From Levilactobacillus mulengensis (GTDB lineage Bacteria > Bacillota > Bacilli > Lactobacillales > Lactobacillaceae), in the NCBI RefSeq assembly GCF_003946045.1, contig NZ_RHNW01000009.1, positions 56,267 to 120,266 on the forward strand: a stretch of DNA of 64,000 nucleotides. The letters run 5' to 3'. Made by a program: the position numbers and the translations under genes. Positions within the stretch are counted from its first letter, which is position 1, and each line of letters opens with the position of its first letter. The notes under the pieces are model-generated. The model did not search any database and was not told where the DNA came from. It saw nothing but the letters and a program-made list of their open reading frames with translations. This document shows positions 1-9,577 of this stretch, one piece after another.

Positions 1-150
1 GTTGGGGTTAAGCACAGGGACCTGGCTCGTGGAGCACGTTTCAGAGGCTGCCAGGATCAGGATAGTTCCGTGGAGAACCAGTTTAACGAACTAAACCAAG
101 CTGAATTGAACGTAAGTATCAGGTCTGGCTCGCGTAGCACGTTTCGGCGG
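1..150. repeat. Partial copies of dispersed hairpin element
   Basis: Two 3'-half copies of the element also found at 9181, 14599 and 40533. The first runs from GTTAAGC at 7 through GGCTCGTGGAGCACGTTTC (23-41) and continues into the conserved GCTGCCAGGATC stretch. The second, shorter copy (about 117-148) contains GTCTGGCTCGCG and AGCACGTTTCGG. The matching 5' arm of the first copy would lie left of the window. Confidence 0.7.
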
Positions 151-267
151 GACGGTTCCTTAAAAAAATTGAGGCAACGCACCAAACGGGTGTAATATTA
201 ACCAAAGTCAGCACCAAGTAAACCGAAAAATCACCAAATAACCAAGTCAAAACAAAGGATGAAGCAA

Positions 268-621
268 ATGAAAAACTGGAAAAGAGCGGCGACCGGAACC
301 GTAGCGGCGGGGCTGTTAGTTGCGTTAATCATGAAGATTTTAGGCCAATCGTTTATGGTCATTGGGAACCTCTTGTTCATGGTGGGCCTGCTGCTCATCA
401 TGTTCGGCGGCATTTGCGTTTTGGCTAAGGGTCACTTATTTACCGGGTGGCGGCACCTCTGGCATCGCAAGGAAAAAGTTGAGCCGTTACCAGGTGAAAA
501 GGTGCCGGTGCGGCAAGTTGCCAGTACGAAGAACGCGCCCATCGTGGTCAACACGTTGGCCCGGTTCGGGCTGGTTAGTGGCGCCTGCTACCTGATTTTA
601 GGGGTCGTTTTCACAATTTAG
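268..621 (+). CDS. DUF3899-like small membrane protein
   Basis: A 117-aa protein with three predicted membrane segments (about residues 8-27, 30-53 and 96-115) and a basic loop around residues 57-72 (GWRHLWHRKEK). The two close N-terminal helices, a charged loop and a final helix resemble the DUF3899 family of Gram-positive membrane proteins, whose function is unknown. The start is taken at 268 rather than the in-frame ATG at 259, because AAAGGA at 254-259 sits 8 nt before it. It is monocistronic, with a terminator directly downstream. The family call is by eye and moderate. Confidence 0.65.
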   Translation: MKNWKRAATGTVAAGLLVALIMKILGQSFMVIGNLLFMVGLLLIMFGGICVLAKGHLFTGWRHLWHRKEKVEPLPGEKVPVRQVASTKNAPIVVNTLARFGLVSGACYLILGVVFTI

Positions 622-630
622 CTTATTTTG

Positions 631-667
631 AAGAGTCCTTGGTCGTGATGACTGAGGGCTCTTTTTA
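631..667 (+). terminator. Rho-independent terminator after DUF3899-like gene
   Basis: AAGAGTCC pairs with GGGCTCTT across a loop of about 17 nt, followed by a T-run. Confidence 0.75.
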
Positions 668-732
668 TTGGGAAAAATTTCTGACAAAATAAAAAAATCG
701 CGTAAATGATTGGCGATTTTAGTAGGGACATG

Positions 733-885
733 TTAGTCGTTTTGCTTAAGATGCAGCAGATTATGTAAAGCCGGATTTTTGGTTTTGGCGTCATAGACCA
801 TGACGATTTGATATTGTTGTGAGTCCAAGGCAAAGGGGCGGTAAACGATGCCTGGGGTGTCGCTGGGTTGAACGCCCACGTTCTG
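733..885 (-). pseudogene. C-terminal remnant of a LysR-type regulator
   Basis: An open minus-strand stretch of about 50 codons ends at the stop at 733-735. It encodes GVQPSDTPGIVYRPFALDSQ and then a tail ending NLLHLKQND. The G(I/V)VYRP(L/F) pattern is typical of the end of the LysR effector-binding domain. The frame is closed by a stop at 886-888, and no helix-turn-helix half exists anywhere to the right, so only the C-terminus survives. It abuts, back to back, an oxidoreductase remnant on the other strand. Confidence 0.55.
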
Positions 886-1035
886 TCAGGTAATCAATTT
901 ATGCTAGGCTTCGCGAAGCAACAATTCAACGAAGCGGGTCAGTTAACCGACGACCGGACGTTGAAATTTTTGACCACGTGTTTTGAAACGTTCCAGCAGT
1001 TTATCCAGGCGCACCGGTTAGTTCCGGCTGAATAA
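886..1035 (+). pseudogene. C-terminal remnant of an NAD(P)H-dependent FMN reductase
   Basis: This plus-strand frame reads SGNQFMLGFAKQQFNEAG, then QLTDDRTLKFL, and ends at TAA 1033-1035. The pattern F..(D/E).G.LTD..T..FL....F..F matches the last helix of NADPH-dependent FMN reductases. The flavin-binding N-terminus is missing. Its 5' break lies against the broken end of the LysR remnant, as expected if one deletion removed the 5' halves of a divergent regulator/enzyme pair. An ATG at 901 could in principle start a 44-aa peptide, but no ribosome binding site precedes it. Confidence 0.55.
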
Positions 1036-1060
1036 GTAAACTAAATAGATCAGTTAAGCG

Positions 1061-1089
1061 GGACACTTCCAGTTAGGGGGTGTCCTTTT
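1061..1089 (+). terminator. Terminator after FMN reductase remnant
   Basis: GGACAC pairs with GTGTCC, followed by TTTT. It is probably the original terminator of the decayed oxidoreductase gene. Confidence 0.6.
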
Positions 1090-1235
1090 CTGCGTGGTCG
1101 TCCAGGGGCTTAACTAGTCTGATAGCTAATACGATTCCACTATTCAACGAATGTTTGTTCTGATATAGTAGGCCATACACCAGAAGAAATGGCGATATTA
1201 CAGGGGTTATAGGCAGTTTGAAGGAGGTTGTTACA

Positions 1236-1529
1236 TTGGGCAGAAAAGGTTTTCCCTTGAATCGGGACTATGTATCAAAACCGGGAGAAATATTGGCGGA
1301 ATCGTTGTCGGCTTTGGGCATTTCACCAGGCGAATTGGCCTGGCGAACGGGCAAATCGCCCGATTACGTTGCGGCGGTTCTAAGCGGAGATGCACGGATA
1401 ACGGTGGACTTTGCAGAGAAATTGACGACCGTCATCGCGATGGAACCGGGATTCTGGTTGCGACTGGATAAAAACTACCAGTATTTCAAGCAGCATGGCC
1501 GGGAAATACCTCCAGATTTGCAAAAATAG
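1236..1529 (+). CDS. HigA-like XRE-family antitoxin/regulator (orphan)
   Basis: A 97-aa protein with the HigA signature: an N-terminal (V)SKPGEILAESL segment, an XRE helix-turn-helix (about residues 24-50) and the family-typical EPGFWLRLDKNY segment. HigA proteins are antitoxins that repress their own operon and neutralise the HigB RNase. The start is the TTG at 1236, because AAGGAGG at 1221-1227 lies 8 nt upstream; the in-frame TTG at 1218 would place the ribosome site inside the gene. No HigB-sized reading frame precedes or follows, so it is either an orphan antitoxin or a stand-alone regulator. Confidence 0.75.
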   Translation: MGRKGFPLNRDYVSKPGEILAESLSALGISPGELAWRTGKSPDYVAAVLSGDARITVDFAEKLTTVIAMEPGFWLRLDKNYQYFKQHGREIPPDLQK

Positions 1530-1533
1530 GTTA

Positions 1534-1568
1534 ACAAAAAATCGGAGCTTCCCGATGGACACTCCGAT
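1534..1568 (-). terminator. Terminator of MerR-family gene
   Basis: ATCGGAG pairs with CTCCGAT. The T-run lies on the minus-strand side (A-run at 1535-1540), so it serves the minus-strand gene. Confidence 0.75.
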
Positions 1569-1622
1569 ATCAGGGTTGCAGCATAGCAGCTATCTCCGCG
1601 CGGCACGGACCACGGTCTCGGG

Positions 1623-2039
1623 TTAAACGACTTGATCGTCCAGCTCACCAATTTCTTCAATCATGGCGTCCAGTTCACCCTTGGATAGGGTGGAAGTCGT
1701 GAGGGCCTCAGCCATTTGGTCGGTCAAGACGGCGAGTTCGGCGTAAAAATGTTGGTTATCAATGAACTGCGCGTGTTTTCCTGTGATGAACCGGAGGGTA
1801 TCGGCACAGCAGGTGGCACAGACGTTGGCCGAGCGTAGGTGGAGAATGTCTTGGATTTCATCCAAAGGTAAGCCTGCGCGTTTGAGACTATGGATGATGC
1901 GGTAGGTCGTGAGGTCTTCGACCGTGTATTGACGGTAATTGCCGTTGGTGCGACCGGGCACAAGAATGCCCATCTTCTCGTAAAAGCGCAGGGTGTCTGG
2001 ATGACAGTCCACCTTTTCAGCGAATTCTTTTATATTCAT
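1623..2039 (-). CDS. MerR-family transcriptional regulator
   Basis: A 138-aa protein. Residues 1-70 form the winged helix-turn-helix of MerR regulators (MNIKEFAEK..., TLRFYEKMGILVPGR, NYRQYTVEDL). A coiled-coil-like helix follows. Three cysteines cluster at residues 74, 77 and 78 (CATCC), with another at 12. MerR proteins twist the promoter spacer on binding a metal, redox or small-molecule signal; the cysteine cluster hints at metal or thiol sensing, but the family has many sensory types. A GAGGAG site precedes the ATG at 2039. No target gene lies divergently beside it, since the upstream neighbour is transcribed in the same direction. Confidence 0.8.
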   Translation of the reverse strand: MNIKEFAEKVDCHPDTLRFYEKMGILVPGRTNGNYRQYTVEDLTTYRIIHSLKRAGLPLDEIQDILHLRSANVCATCCADTLRFITGKHAQFIDNQHFYAELAVLTDQMAEALTTSTLSKGELDAMIEEIGELDDQVV

Positions 2040-2145
2040 AAGCCATTCATCTCCTCTGATTGCGACAAGATTACCACGTGAGCTAATGATAGGGTTAGGA
2101 AATGCTATCTGAATCGGGATTTTAACCGAGGTTCGGTGAGTTAAT

Positions 2146-2182
2146 TAAAAAATCGACTTATCCGCTTAGCGGGTAAGTCGAT
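2146..2182 (-). terminator. Terminator of minus-strand lipL-HD-HAD operon
   Basis: ATCGACTTA and TAAGTCGAT form a strong stem with a CCGC/GCGG inner part. The T-run is on the minus-strand side. It closes the four-gene operon. Confidence 0.85.
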
Positions 2183-2199
2183 AACGGGTCAGATTAGTT

Positions 2200-3009
2200 T
2201 TACTGTAGGGCATACTTGCGAATGGCAGCGGCAACCCCATTTTCGGCGTTCGTCAGGGTGACCGCTTGGGCCGCTTCCTTGACCTCGTCGATGGCATTGC
2301 CCATGGCCACGCCTAAGCCGGCGTATTTGATCATGGTCAGGTCATTGCCTTGGTCCCCCAGAGTCATCACATCGTTAGCAGTTAGGCCCAACTGGGTAAC
2401 CAATTCGCCCAGGGTGCCCCCCTTGCTGGCATGGTTGTTCATGACTTCGATAAAGTAGGGTGCACTTTGGACCACGCTGAAGCGCTCCTTAAAGCTCTGG
2501 GGCATGTTGGCCTTAACCCGGTCAATCACGGCGGGATCGTCAACAAACATGGCCTTTGAAATCGTCAGGTCGCGAGGGGTCTCACTGACTTCGCGGTACC
2601 GAATCAACATCCGGACTAAGTAGCTTTCCGCAATGGTATAGGCGCTGATGTTTTTGTTAGCCGTGTAGATGTAGTCGGGCGTTTCGATTTGAAAATGCGA
2701 TTGCAGCTTGCGGGACAAGCTTTCCAGGTCAATGTAGTCATCGTAGGTCAACGAGTGATTCGTGAGAACCTTGCCCGAAATTGTTTGGGCGACGGAACCA
2801 TTAAAGGTGATGGCGTATTGGTCGTCACCGCTGATTCCCATGGCGTCGAGGTAAGGCTGAACCCCGGTCAAGGGCCGGCCGGTACATAAAACGACCTTGA
2901 TGCCCTGGGCTTTAGCGGCTTGTACGGCGTCAATCGTTTCTTGGGCCAGCTCGTTCTTTTCGTTGAGTAGCGTGCCGTCGATGTCAATCGCAATTAATTT
3001 GATGGTCAT
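2200..3009 (-). CDS. Cof-type HAD-IIB sugar-phosphate phosphatase (1)
   Basis: A 269-aa protein with all HAD motifs: DIDGTLL (motif I, catalytic Asp pair at residues 8 and 10), CTGRP (motif II), the SKGG lysine (motif III) and GDQGNDLTM (motif IV), with a type IIB cap between II and III. Cof/YidA-like enzymes hydrolyse sugar phosphates and other small phosphoesters in the cytoplasm; the substrate cannot be read from sequence. It is the last gene of a minus-strand operon, 21 nt after a paralogue, with AAAGGAG before its start. The tandem pair suggests local duplication followed by divergence. Confidence 0.85.
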   Translation of the reverse strand: MTIKLIAIDIDGTLLNEKNELAQETIDAVQAAKAQGIKVVLCTGRPLTGVQPYLDAMGISGDDQYAITFNGSVAQTISGKVLTNHSLTYDDYIDLESLSRKLQSHFQIETPDYIYTANKNISAYTIAESYLVRMLIRYREVSETPRDLTISKAMFVDDPAVIDRVKANMPQSFKERFSVVQSAPYFIEVMNNHASKGGTLGELVTQLGLTANDVMTLGDQGNDLTMIKYAGLGVAMGNAIDEVKEAAQAVTLTNAENGVAAAIRKYALQ

Positions 3010-3030
3010 GGATGCGTCTCCTTTAGATAA

Positions 3031-3843
3031 TTAAAGTGATAGTGCGTATTTCAAAATGGCGTTTGCCACACCGTCTTCGGCGTTACTGCTGGTAACGGCA
3101 TCGGCCGCGGCTTGCACCGTTGCGGTGGCGTTACCCATGGCGACGCCTAATCCAGCGGCCTGGAGCATTGGCAAATCATTTTCGCCGTCTCCAATAGCCA
3201 TGGTCTCGTCAGCAGTAATGTTCAGCCGGTCGGCGAGTTCCGTGAGCGCGGCGGCCTTGCTAACTTGGTGGTTAAGGACCTCGATGAAATGTGGGTCCGT
3301 CCGAACCATGTAGAACTGGTGATGCATGGCAGGTGGTAAGGTCTGTTCAAAGTGGTCAATGACGTCCGTCTCGTCAATGTAGACGAAGGTCAGCAGGTCC
3401 TCCCCAGCGGGAATCTTATCAGCTGGTTGGTAGTTTAATGGCAAATGGACCAGCCGACTCTCACGAATGGAGTAGGCACTGGCTGGCCGATTAGGTGTGT
3501 AAATGGCTTGAGGGGTAATCAAATGATAGTGCACTTTCGATTGATCAGCCAGGTCAGCCAACCGCTCAGCGTCATTTAGGCTGAGCGAATGGGTAATCAG
3601 GGGGTGACCATTGGTCGTTTGAATCGAGGCTCCGTTGTGGGTGATGACGTATTGGTCGTCGCCAGTTAAATCCAGCATGTCCAGGTAGAGTTGGACCCCA
3701 GCGAGAGGGCGGCCGCTACAGAGGACGACCTTGATTCCGGAAGCGGTCGCTGCTTTGATAGCGTCGATGGTAGAGAGCGCTAATTTATCATTAGGTGTGA
3801 GTAAGGTGCCGTCAATATCGAGTAAAATGAGTTTAACCGTCAT
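3031..3843 (-). CDS. Cof-type HAD-IIB sugar-phosphate phosphatase (2)
   Basis: A 270-aa paralogue of the next gene, with LDIDGTLL (motif I), CSGRP (motif II), the VSKAAAL lysine (motif III) and GDGENDLPM (motif IV). Its cap region differs from that of the first enzyme, so the two probably have different substrates. Its start codon lies 2 nt after the stop of the HD phosphohydrolase gene, with AAGGAG inside that gene's end, so the two are translationally close. Expected role: cytoplasmic phosphatase of sugar or nucleotide-derived phosphates, specificity unknown. Confidence 0.85.
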   Translation of the reverse strand: MTVKLILLDIDGTLLTPNDKLALSTIDAIKAATASGIKVVLCSGRPLAGVQLYLDMLDLTGDDQYVITHNGASIQTTNGHPLITHSLSLNDAERLADLADQSKVHYHLITPQAIYTPNRPASAYSIRESRLVHLPLNYQPADKIPAGEDLLTFVYIDETDVIDHFEQTLPPAMHHQFYMVRTDPHFIEVLNHQVSKAAALTELADRLNITADETMAIGDGENDLPMLQAAGLGVAMGNATATVQAAADAVTSSNAEDGVANAILKYALSL

Positions 3844-3845
3844 GC

Positions 3846-5210
3846 TTAGGACTCCTTGGGTTGGATCAATTGATTGTTCTGAATGTAGGTACCAAATTCA
3901 TCATAAATGGGCTGGAAGAGCTCGGGCGCGTCGTTGCCGGGGTTCAACATTTCCTTAGGGAAGAAGAACCGTTGGTCACCCGAGAATTTACCACGAATAG
4001 CGTTGACTAGGTCGGAAACCGTGGACAGTTCTAGTAAGGTGCCATCGGGTTCCTGCAATTCAATCTGGGTCAACGGGTAGGTCATTTTCGGATCGTAGGC
4101 ATCATCGTAAGGCAAGTCATAACTGTTATCGGTGGCCGTATAGTAGTCCGTGTTAAAGCCCACGGAACGAATCATTTGGCGGAGCTGTGGTAACAGGGAC
4201 TTGGTGGTCTCTGAGTATTCAGCACTCTTCAATGGCTTGCGGTCGAGAAAGCGATGGGCCAAGTCAGCCAGAATCTCATCTGGAGATTGGCGCCAGTGGA
4301 TGAAGTAGGTTGTCAAGACACCGTCATCCAGGTTCAAATAATCTTGGAGGTCGAATTTGTGATTGAAGAACGGTAGGAGCAAATGGGGGATGAAGCTTTC
4401 GTCCGTTTCGTTTGCTTGGTACAGTTCGTTGGCCCGGCCTAAGAGGTGATCTAAGATGACTTCCATGGACCGAGAGACCGGGTGGAAGTAGACCTGTTGA
4501 TACATCTGGAAACGACTGACGATATAGTCTTCAACCGCGTGCATCCCGTTCATGGCAAAGGCAATGCCATCCTTGTAGGGCCGCATCACCCGTAGAATTC
4601 GGGTCAAATCAAACGTCCCGTATTGGGTGCCCGTGTAGTAAGCGTCCCGCAGAAGGTAGTCCATCCGGTCAGCATCAATCTGACTGGAAATCATTTGGAC
4701 GACCTGCGGATTGGGATAGGTCTTTTGAATCACGCTAGCCACTTCGGTTGGGAAGGTTGGACTGACCCGGCGGAGCACCTGGTTGACCTCAGTTTCTGGT
4801 GAGGTCAGAATTTCAACGGTGATGGCTTCGTGGTTGGTATGGAAAATATGTTCAAAGGTGTGGGAGTACGGGCCGTGGCCAATGTCATGGAGTAACGCGG
4901 CACATAGCGCGGTCAACCGCTCGTTGTCATCCCAGCCGCCATCGCCCGGTGTCTTGGTTGGGTAATTCCGTTGAAAGTTATCACAGATCTGTCGGGTGAT
5001 TTCGTAAACCCCCAGCGAGTGCGTGAAGCGAGAATGCTCTGCCCCGTGGAAAATCAGTGAGGCGGTTCCCAATTGCTTGATACGACGTAGCCGCTGGAAC
5101 TCGCGGGTATTGATTAGGTCAAGAATAATTTGATGTTGGACGTAAATGTAGTTGTGCACGGGGTCCCGGAAAACTTTCTCCCGGGGGAGCCGTTGTTGGG
5201 CATAAGTCAC
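3846..5210 (-). CDS. HD-domain dNTP triphosphohydrolase-like protein
   Basis: A 454-aa protein of the bacterial SAMHD1/dGTPase-like HD family. It has H64 in the SRFTHSLGV motif, the HD pair at residues 108-109 (LLHDIGHGPYSH) and the DADRMDYL motif near residue 180, together the metal site of the superfamily. Homologues (YwfO in Bacillus, EF1143 in Enterococcus) hydrolyse dNTPs to nucleosides and triphosphate. The start codon is GTG at 5210, 7 nt after AAGGAGG. It lies 15 nt behind the lipL-like gene, in the same operon; ywfL and ywfO are also near each other in Bacillus. A housekeeping role in dNTP pool control is an inference. Confidence 0.8.
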   Translation of the reverse strand: MTYAQQRLPREKVFRDPVHNYIYVQHQIILDLINTREFQRLRRIKQLGTASLIFHGAEHSRFTHSLGVYEITRQICDNFQRNYPTKTPGDGGWDDNERLTALCAALLHDIGHGPYSHTFEHIFHTNHEAITVEILTSPETEVNQVLRRVSPTFPTEVASVIQKTYPNPQVVQMISSQIDADRMDYLLRDAYYTGTQYGTFDLTRILRVMRPYKDGIAFAMNGMHAVEDYIVSRFQMYQQVYFHPVSRSMEVILDHLLGRANELYQANETDESFIPHLLLPFFNHKFDLQDYLNLDDGVLTTYFIHWRQSPDEILADLAHRFLDRKPLKSAEYSETTKSLLPQLRQMIRSVGFNTDYYTATDNSYDLPYDDAYDPKMTYPLTQIELQEPDGTLLELSTVSDLVNAIRGKFSGDQRFFFPKEMLNPGNDAPELFQPIYDEFGTYIQNNQLIQPKES

Positions 5211-5225
5211 ACTGATTCCTCCTTA

Positions 5226-6059
5226 CTAGTTTGAAGTGAGCCGTGGTTGGCGGCGAGCCATTTGAGCCGTAGCGTGGTCGAGTGCTGTCGTGAACTTAGG
5301 TGAGGCCATTAAGGTGGCGAGTTTTTCACGGCCAACGTGCAGGCCAGCCGATTCCGCCGCGGTGATGAAGCGTTGTTCAGCGTCGGCAACCGTTAAGTCT
5401 TGGTGCAATAGTGCTGAAGTCGTGGTCATGACTGCGGGGTCGACGTCCGGGAAGTCCCATTTATTCTCGGCATCCCCGAGGCCAGCCTGGTAAAAATCAC
5501 GAATCATTTGCCCACGGGCAGGCTGATCACCGTTCACGCCCAGGTACAGCATGGTGACTAGTGCGTGTGGGCTCCGTCGTTGGGCAATTCCCGCAATCTT
5601 ATGACCGTCGACGCTCAGGTCGTAGTCACCCGGACAGTAGGAACGGGTAATCTCATAGTGCTTCAGCGTCAACTCGGGCCAGGCGGCATCGACCAGCGTA
5701 GTCATTTGCGCGTAGGCCGCTTCCACGCTAATCGGTGGCGTGGCTAGTGGGGCAAATAACGAGACGTTTAGGACGCCGGCATCGCTGACAACGGCCAAGC
5801 CGCCAGAATTACGGAGCACGTAGTCGTAGCCATGGGCCTGAACGGCATTGACAGCCGCTGTCAGGTTGGGAAGCCGCTTATCCTTCAGTCCCATGATAAC
5901 GGTCGGTTGCATGGTCCAGAAGTGCAGTATGGGCTCCTGAAGGTCAACAACCAGGTCTAGGAGCGCATTGGTGTAACCAAAAGCTTGATTTTTATTGTCA
6001 GCCGGGATCGGTGTGGTCACGGTTTGAATCGTCTCTGTGGGGAGGTCAAAAGGAAACAT
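5226..6059 (-). CDS. lipL: LipL-like octanoyl/lipoyl-[GcvH]:protein transferase
   Basis: A 277-aa protein of the biotin/lipoate ligase fold. It has NSGGLAV (residues 84-90), SYCPGDYDLSV with the likely catalytic cysteine C142, and DGHKIAGIAQRR with the conserved lysine K154. The cysteine and the lysine context match LipL (YwfL) of Bacillus, which moves octanoyl or lipoyl groups from GcvH to E2 subunits of oxo-acid dehydrogenases, rather than ATP-dependent LplA. First gene of a four-gene minus-strand operon; GAAAGAAGG lies before the ATG. A lipoate-protein ligase assignment remains possible. Confidence 0.75.
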   Translation of the reverse strand: MFPFDLPTETIQTVTTPIPADNKNQAFGYTNALLDLVVDLQEPILHFWTMQPTVIMGLKDKRLPNLTAAVNAVQAHGYDYVLRNSGGLAVVSDAGVLNVSLFAPLATPPISVEAAYAQMTTLVDAAWPELTLKHYEITRSYCPGDYDLSVDGHKIAGIAQRRSPHALVTMLYLGVNGDQPARGQMIRDFYQAGLGDAENKWDFPDVDPAVMTTTSALLHQDLTVADAEQRFITAAESAGLHVGREKLATLMASPKFTTALDHATAQMARRQPRLTSN

Positions 6060-6271
6060 GGCGCCCGCCTTCTTTCGTTCAGTATCTTCAACCTCCCATT
6101 ATACTAGAAAACGCTTGCGCCGTCATGGTTCGGACCGGTTCTTACGCGGGGCTTAATTCCGGCACGAGCAGTGGAAAACTGTTCGGAACAGGAAATCAAG
6201 ATAATTGGTAGGCTTTCCGCTGAAAATGAACTATAATTAACCCAGACAATTCGCGGAAAGGAAGTGTGCAA

Positions 6272-6712
6272 ATGGATCAATTATCTACGGGGGTGCCCGT
6301 CATGATTCACTTGGAGACGCACATCAAGCAAGATCAGGACGTTTCCGACTACCGCTTGGATGTGGATGGTCAGTTAGTCCAGATGGGACACAACCTGTAT
6401 TTACGGTACTTAGAGCCCAACAAAGAGACCGGTGAACAAACGCCCGTGACCATGAAGTTTACCCCAGAAGGTGACGTGCATCTGACCCGGAACGCCGAGG
6501 CAGAATTACGTCTACACTTTGTGAGTGGCAAGCGGGTCACGGCCCGGTATAACACGCCCTATGGCATGATGCCGATTGAAACGGTCACGCCTTACTTGGA
6601 AACGAGTTTTAAGGAAAAACCGTTTAGTGGCAACGTTAAAATTGATTATTTACTCTACGCAAATGATGATCTGGTCGGAAACTACAAGATTCGATTGCAA
6701 TTTACGGCATAA
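6272..6712 (+). CDS. DUF1934 (YwiB-like) beta-barrel protein
   Basis: A 146-aa protein with alternating hydrophobic strands and a conserved end (KIDYLLYANDDLVGNYKIRLQF), matching the DUF1934/YwiB family. These are small calycin-like beta-barrels of unknown function, often found next to argS or rpoE. The start is taken at ATG 6272, 9 nt after GGAAAGGA; the GTG at 6266 would be only 3 nt from it. A TATAAT -10 at 6232-6237 with a weak -35 precedes it. It probably forms a short transcript with rpoE, 44 nt downstream. Confidence 0.75.
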   Translation: MDQLSTGVPVMIHLETHIKQDQDVSDYRLDVDGQLVQMGHNLYLRYLEPNKETGEQTPVTMKFTPEGDVHLTRNAEAELRLHFVSGKRVTARYNTPYGMMPIETVTPYLETSFKEKPFSGNVKIDYLLYANDDLVGNYKIRLQFTA

Positions 6713-6756
6713 ACGAGTATCATATTTCGTAGACTGTGGAAAGGACGTGCACCAGT

Positions 6757-7407
6757 TTGGAATTAAAAGTCTTTGAGGGCCAGAATAAAAAGGAATTATC
6801 AATGATCGAAGTTGCTCACGCCATTTTGTCTCAGCACGGCGACGTGATGGGGTTTGCCGATTTGGCTAACGCCGTCCAATCATATTTGGGCGACAGCGAC
6901 GAAGAAATTCGTGACCGGCTGTCCCAATTCTATACGGATTTAAATGTCGATGGTAGTTTCATTTCTCTGGGTGATAACCTTTGGGGACTGCGAACTTGGT
7001 ATCCGTTTGAATCCATCGATGAAGCCACCGTTCACGCCGAGGAAGATGAAGATCAACCTAAGCGGAAGAAGCGGAAGAAGGTTAACGCCTTCTTGGCTGA
7101 TACGACCGATGACGATGACGTGATCGATTACGACGATGATGATCCAGAAGATGACGACACCACCAGCACTTACAGTGACGATGATGACGATGACACCACC
7201 GGTTCAACGGCGCCAGATCTGGGCAAACTCCAGACCGGCTTAGGCATCGACGACGATGATGAAGAAGATGACACGGAAGATATTCCGGACGGTATCGAAG
7301 ACCAGCTTTCCCAAATGGAAGCGCCGGACGACGATGACGAGAATCTCGACTTCTCCGCCGACGACGATGAAGACGATGATGATGAAGACGACGAGGAACA
7401 GAAATAA
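6757..7407 (+). CDS. rpoE: RNA polymerase delta subunit
   Basis: A 216-aa protein. The N-terminal 90 residues form the HARE-HTH domain of RpoE ([19 protein letters not shown], then [16 protein letters not shown] and [11 protein letters not shown]). The rest is an extreme acidic tail of Asp/Glu runs with a short basic patch before it (PKRKKRKKV). Delta binds core RNA polymerase and displaces nucleic acid, sharpening promoter selectivity and iNTP sensing. The start is TTG at 6757: the product then begins LELKVFEGQ as in relatives, and GGAAAGGA lies 12 nt upstream. A GTG at 6736 would add seven atypical residues. It is followed by the pyrG promoter. Confidence 0.9.
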   Translation: MELKVFEGQNKKELSMIEVAHAILSQHGDVMGFADLANAVQSYLGDSDEEIRDRLSQFYTDLNVDGSFISLGDNLWGLRTWYPFESIDEATVHAEEDEDQPKRKKRKKVNAFLADTTDDDDVIDYDDDDPEDDDTTSTYSDDDDDDTTGSTAPDLGKLQTGLGIDDDDEEDDTEDIPDGIEDQLSQMEAPDDDDENLDFSADDDEDDDDEDDEEQK

Positions 7408-7421
7408 TTTCTGAACTTCGC

Positions 7422-9180
<1,759 letters not shown>

Positions 9181-9300
9181 AGTGCGGAGCGAGCCGTTTA
9201 GACTCTGAGCATTAGCGAAGAAAGAGCTTCTGGTCGACAACGTCGGCCAGGAGCTCTTTCTTTTGCTAAGCGCAGGAGTCTGGCTCGCGTAGCACGTTTC
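9181..9300. repeat. Dispersed long-hairpin element, full copy (variant A1)
   Basis: The outer 5' arm (9182-9217) contains GTGC, GCGAGCC, AGACTC and TTAGC. These pair in order with GCTAA, GAGTCT, GGCTCGC and GCAC of the 3' arm (9264-9295). Between them lies an inner hairpin (9218-9262, AAGAAAGAGC pairing with GCTCTTTCTT). It begins one base after the pyrG stop, and the inner hairpin may act as a terminator. Confidence 0.8.
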
Positions 9301-9427
9301 AAAAGCCGCAAGTTTCCGGACATAATGGCGAGAGCAAAGTTAGCGGTTTACACCAGCATCTCCAGCAAGGTGATCAGGCATTTTTAAAGTCTAACCCCAA
9401 ACTGATCCCGAGTTATAAACAACCACC

Positions 9428-9505
9428 TGTGAATAACTTCCCCAAACTACCCAAACGCAACACGTTATCCCCAAGAACTAAGCACTTATCCCCAATCTAT
9501 CCACA
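9428..9505. other. Cluster of DnaA-box-like sequences
   Basis: In 78 bp there are TGTGAATAA (9428-9436, a perfect reverse match to TTATNCACA), TTATCCCCA (9465-9473 and 9486-9494, one mismatch each) and CTATCCACA (9497-9505, one mismatch). The rest of the 9301-9520 gap is non-coding. Whether DnaA binds here is unknown. Confidence 0.4.
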
Positions 9506-9521
9506 AACGCACATAACCGCA

Positions 9522-9562
9522 AAAAACTGCGCCACCCCCAAAACGGGAGTGACGCAGTTTTT
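9522..9562. terminator. Bidirectional terminator
   Basis: AAAAACTGCG pairs with CGCAGTTTTT around a C/G-rich loop, with A-runs and T-runs on both sides. It ends the minus-strand ABC gene. Confidence 0.85.
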
Positions 9563-9577
9563 AATTGACCACTAAAC

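Noticed and set aside
618..833. 71-aa minus-strand frame after the DUF3899-like gene
   Set aside because: Overlaps a terminator and the LysR remnant in another frame; composition is random-looking.
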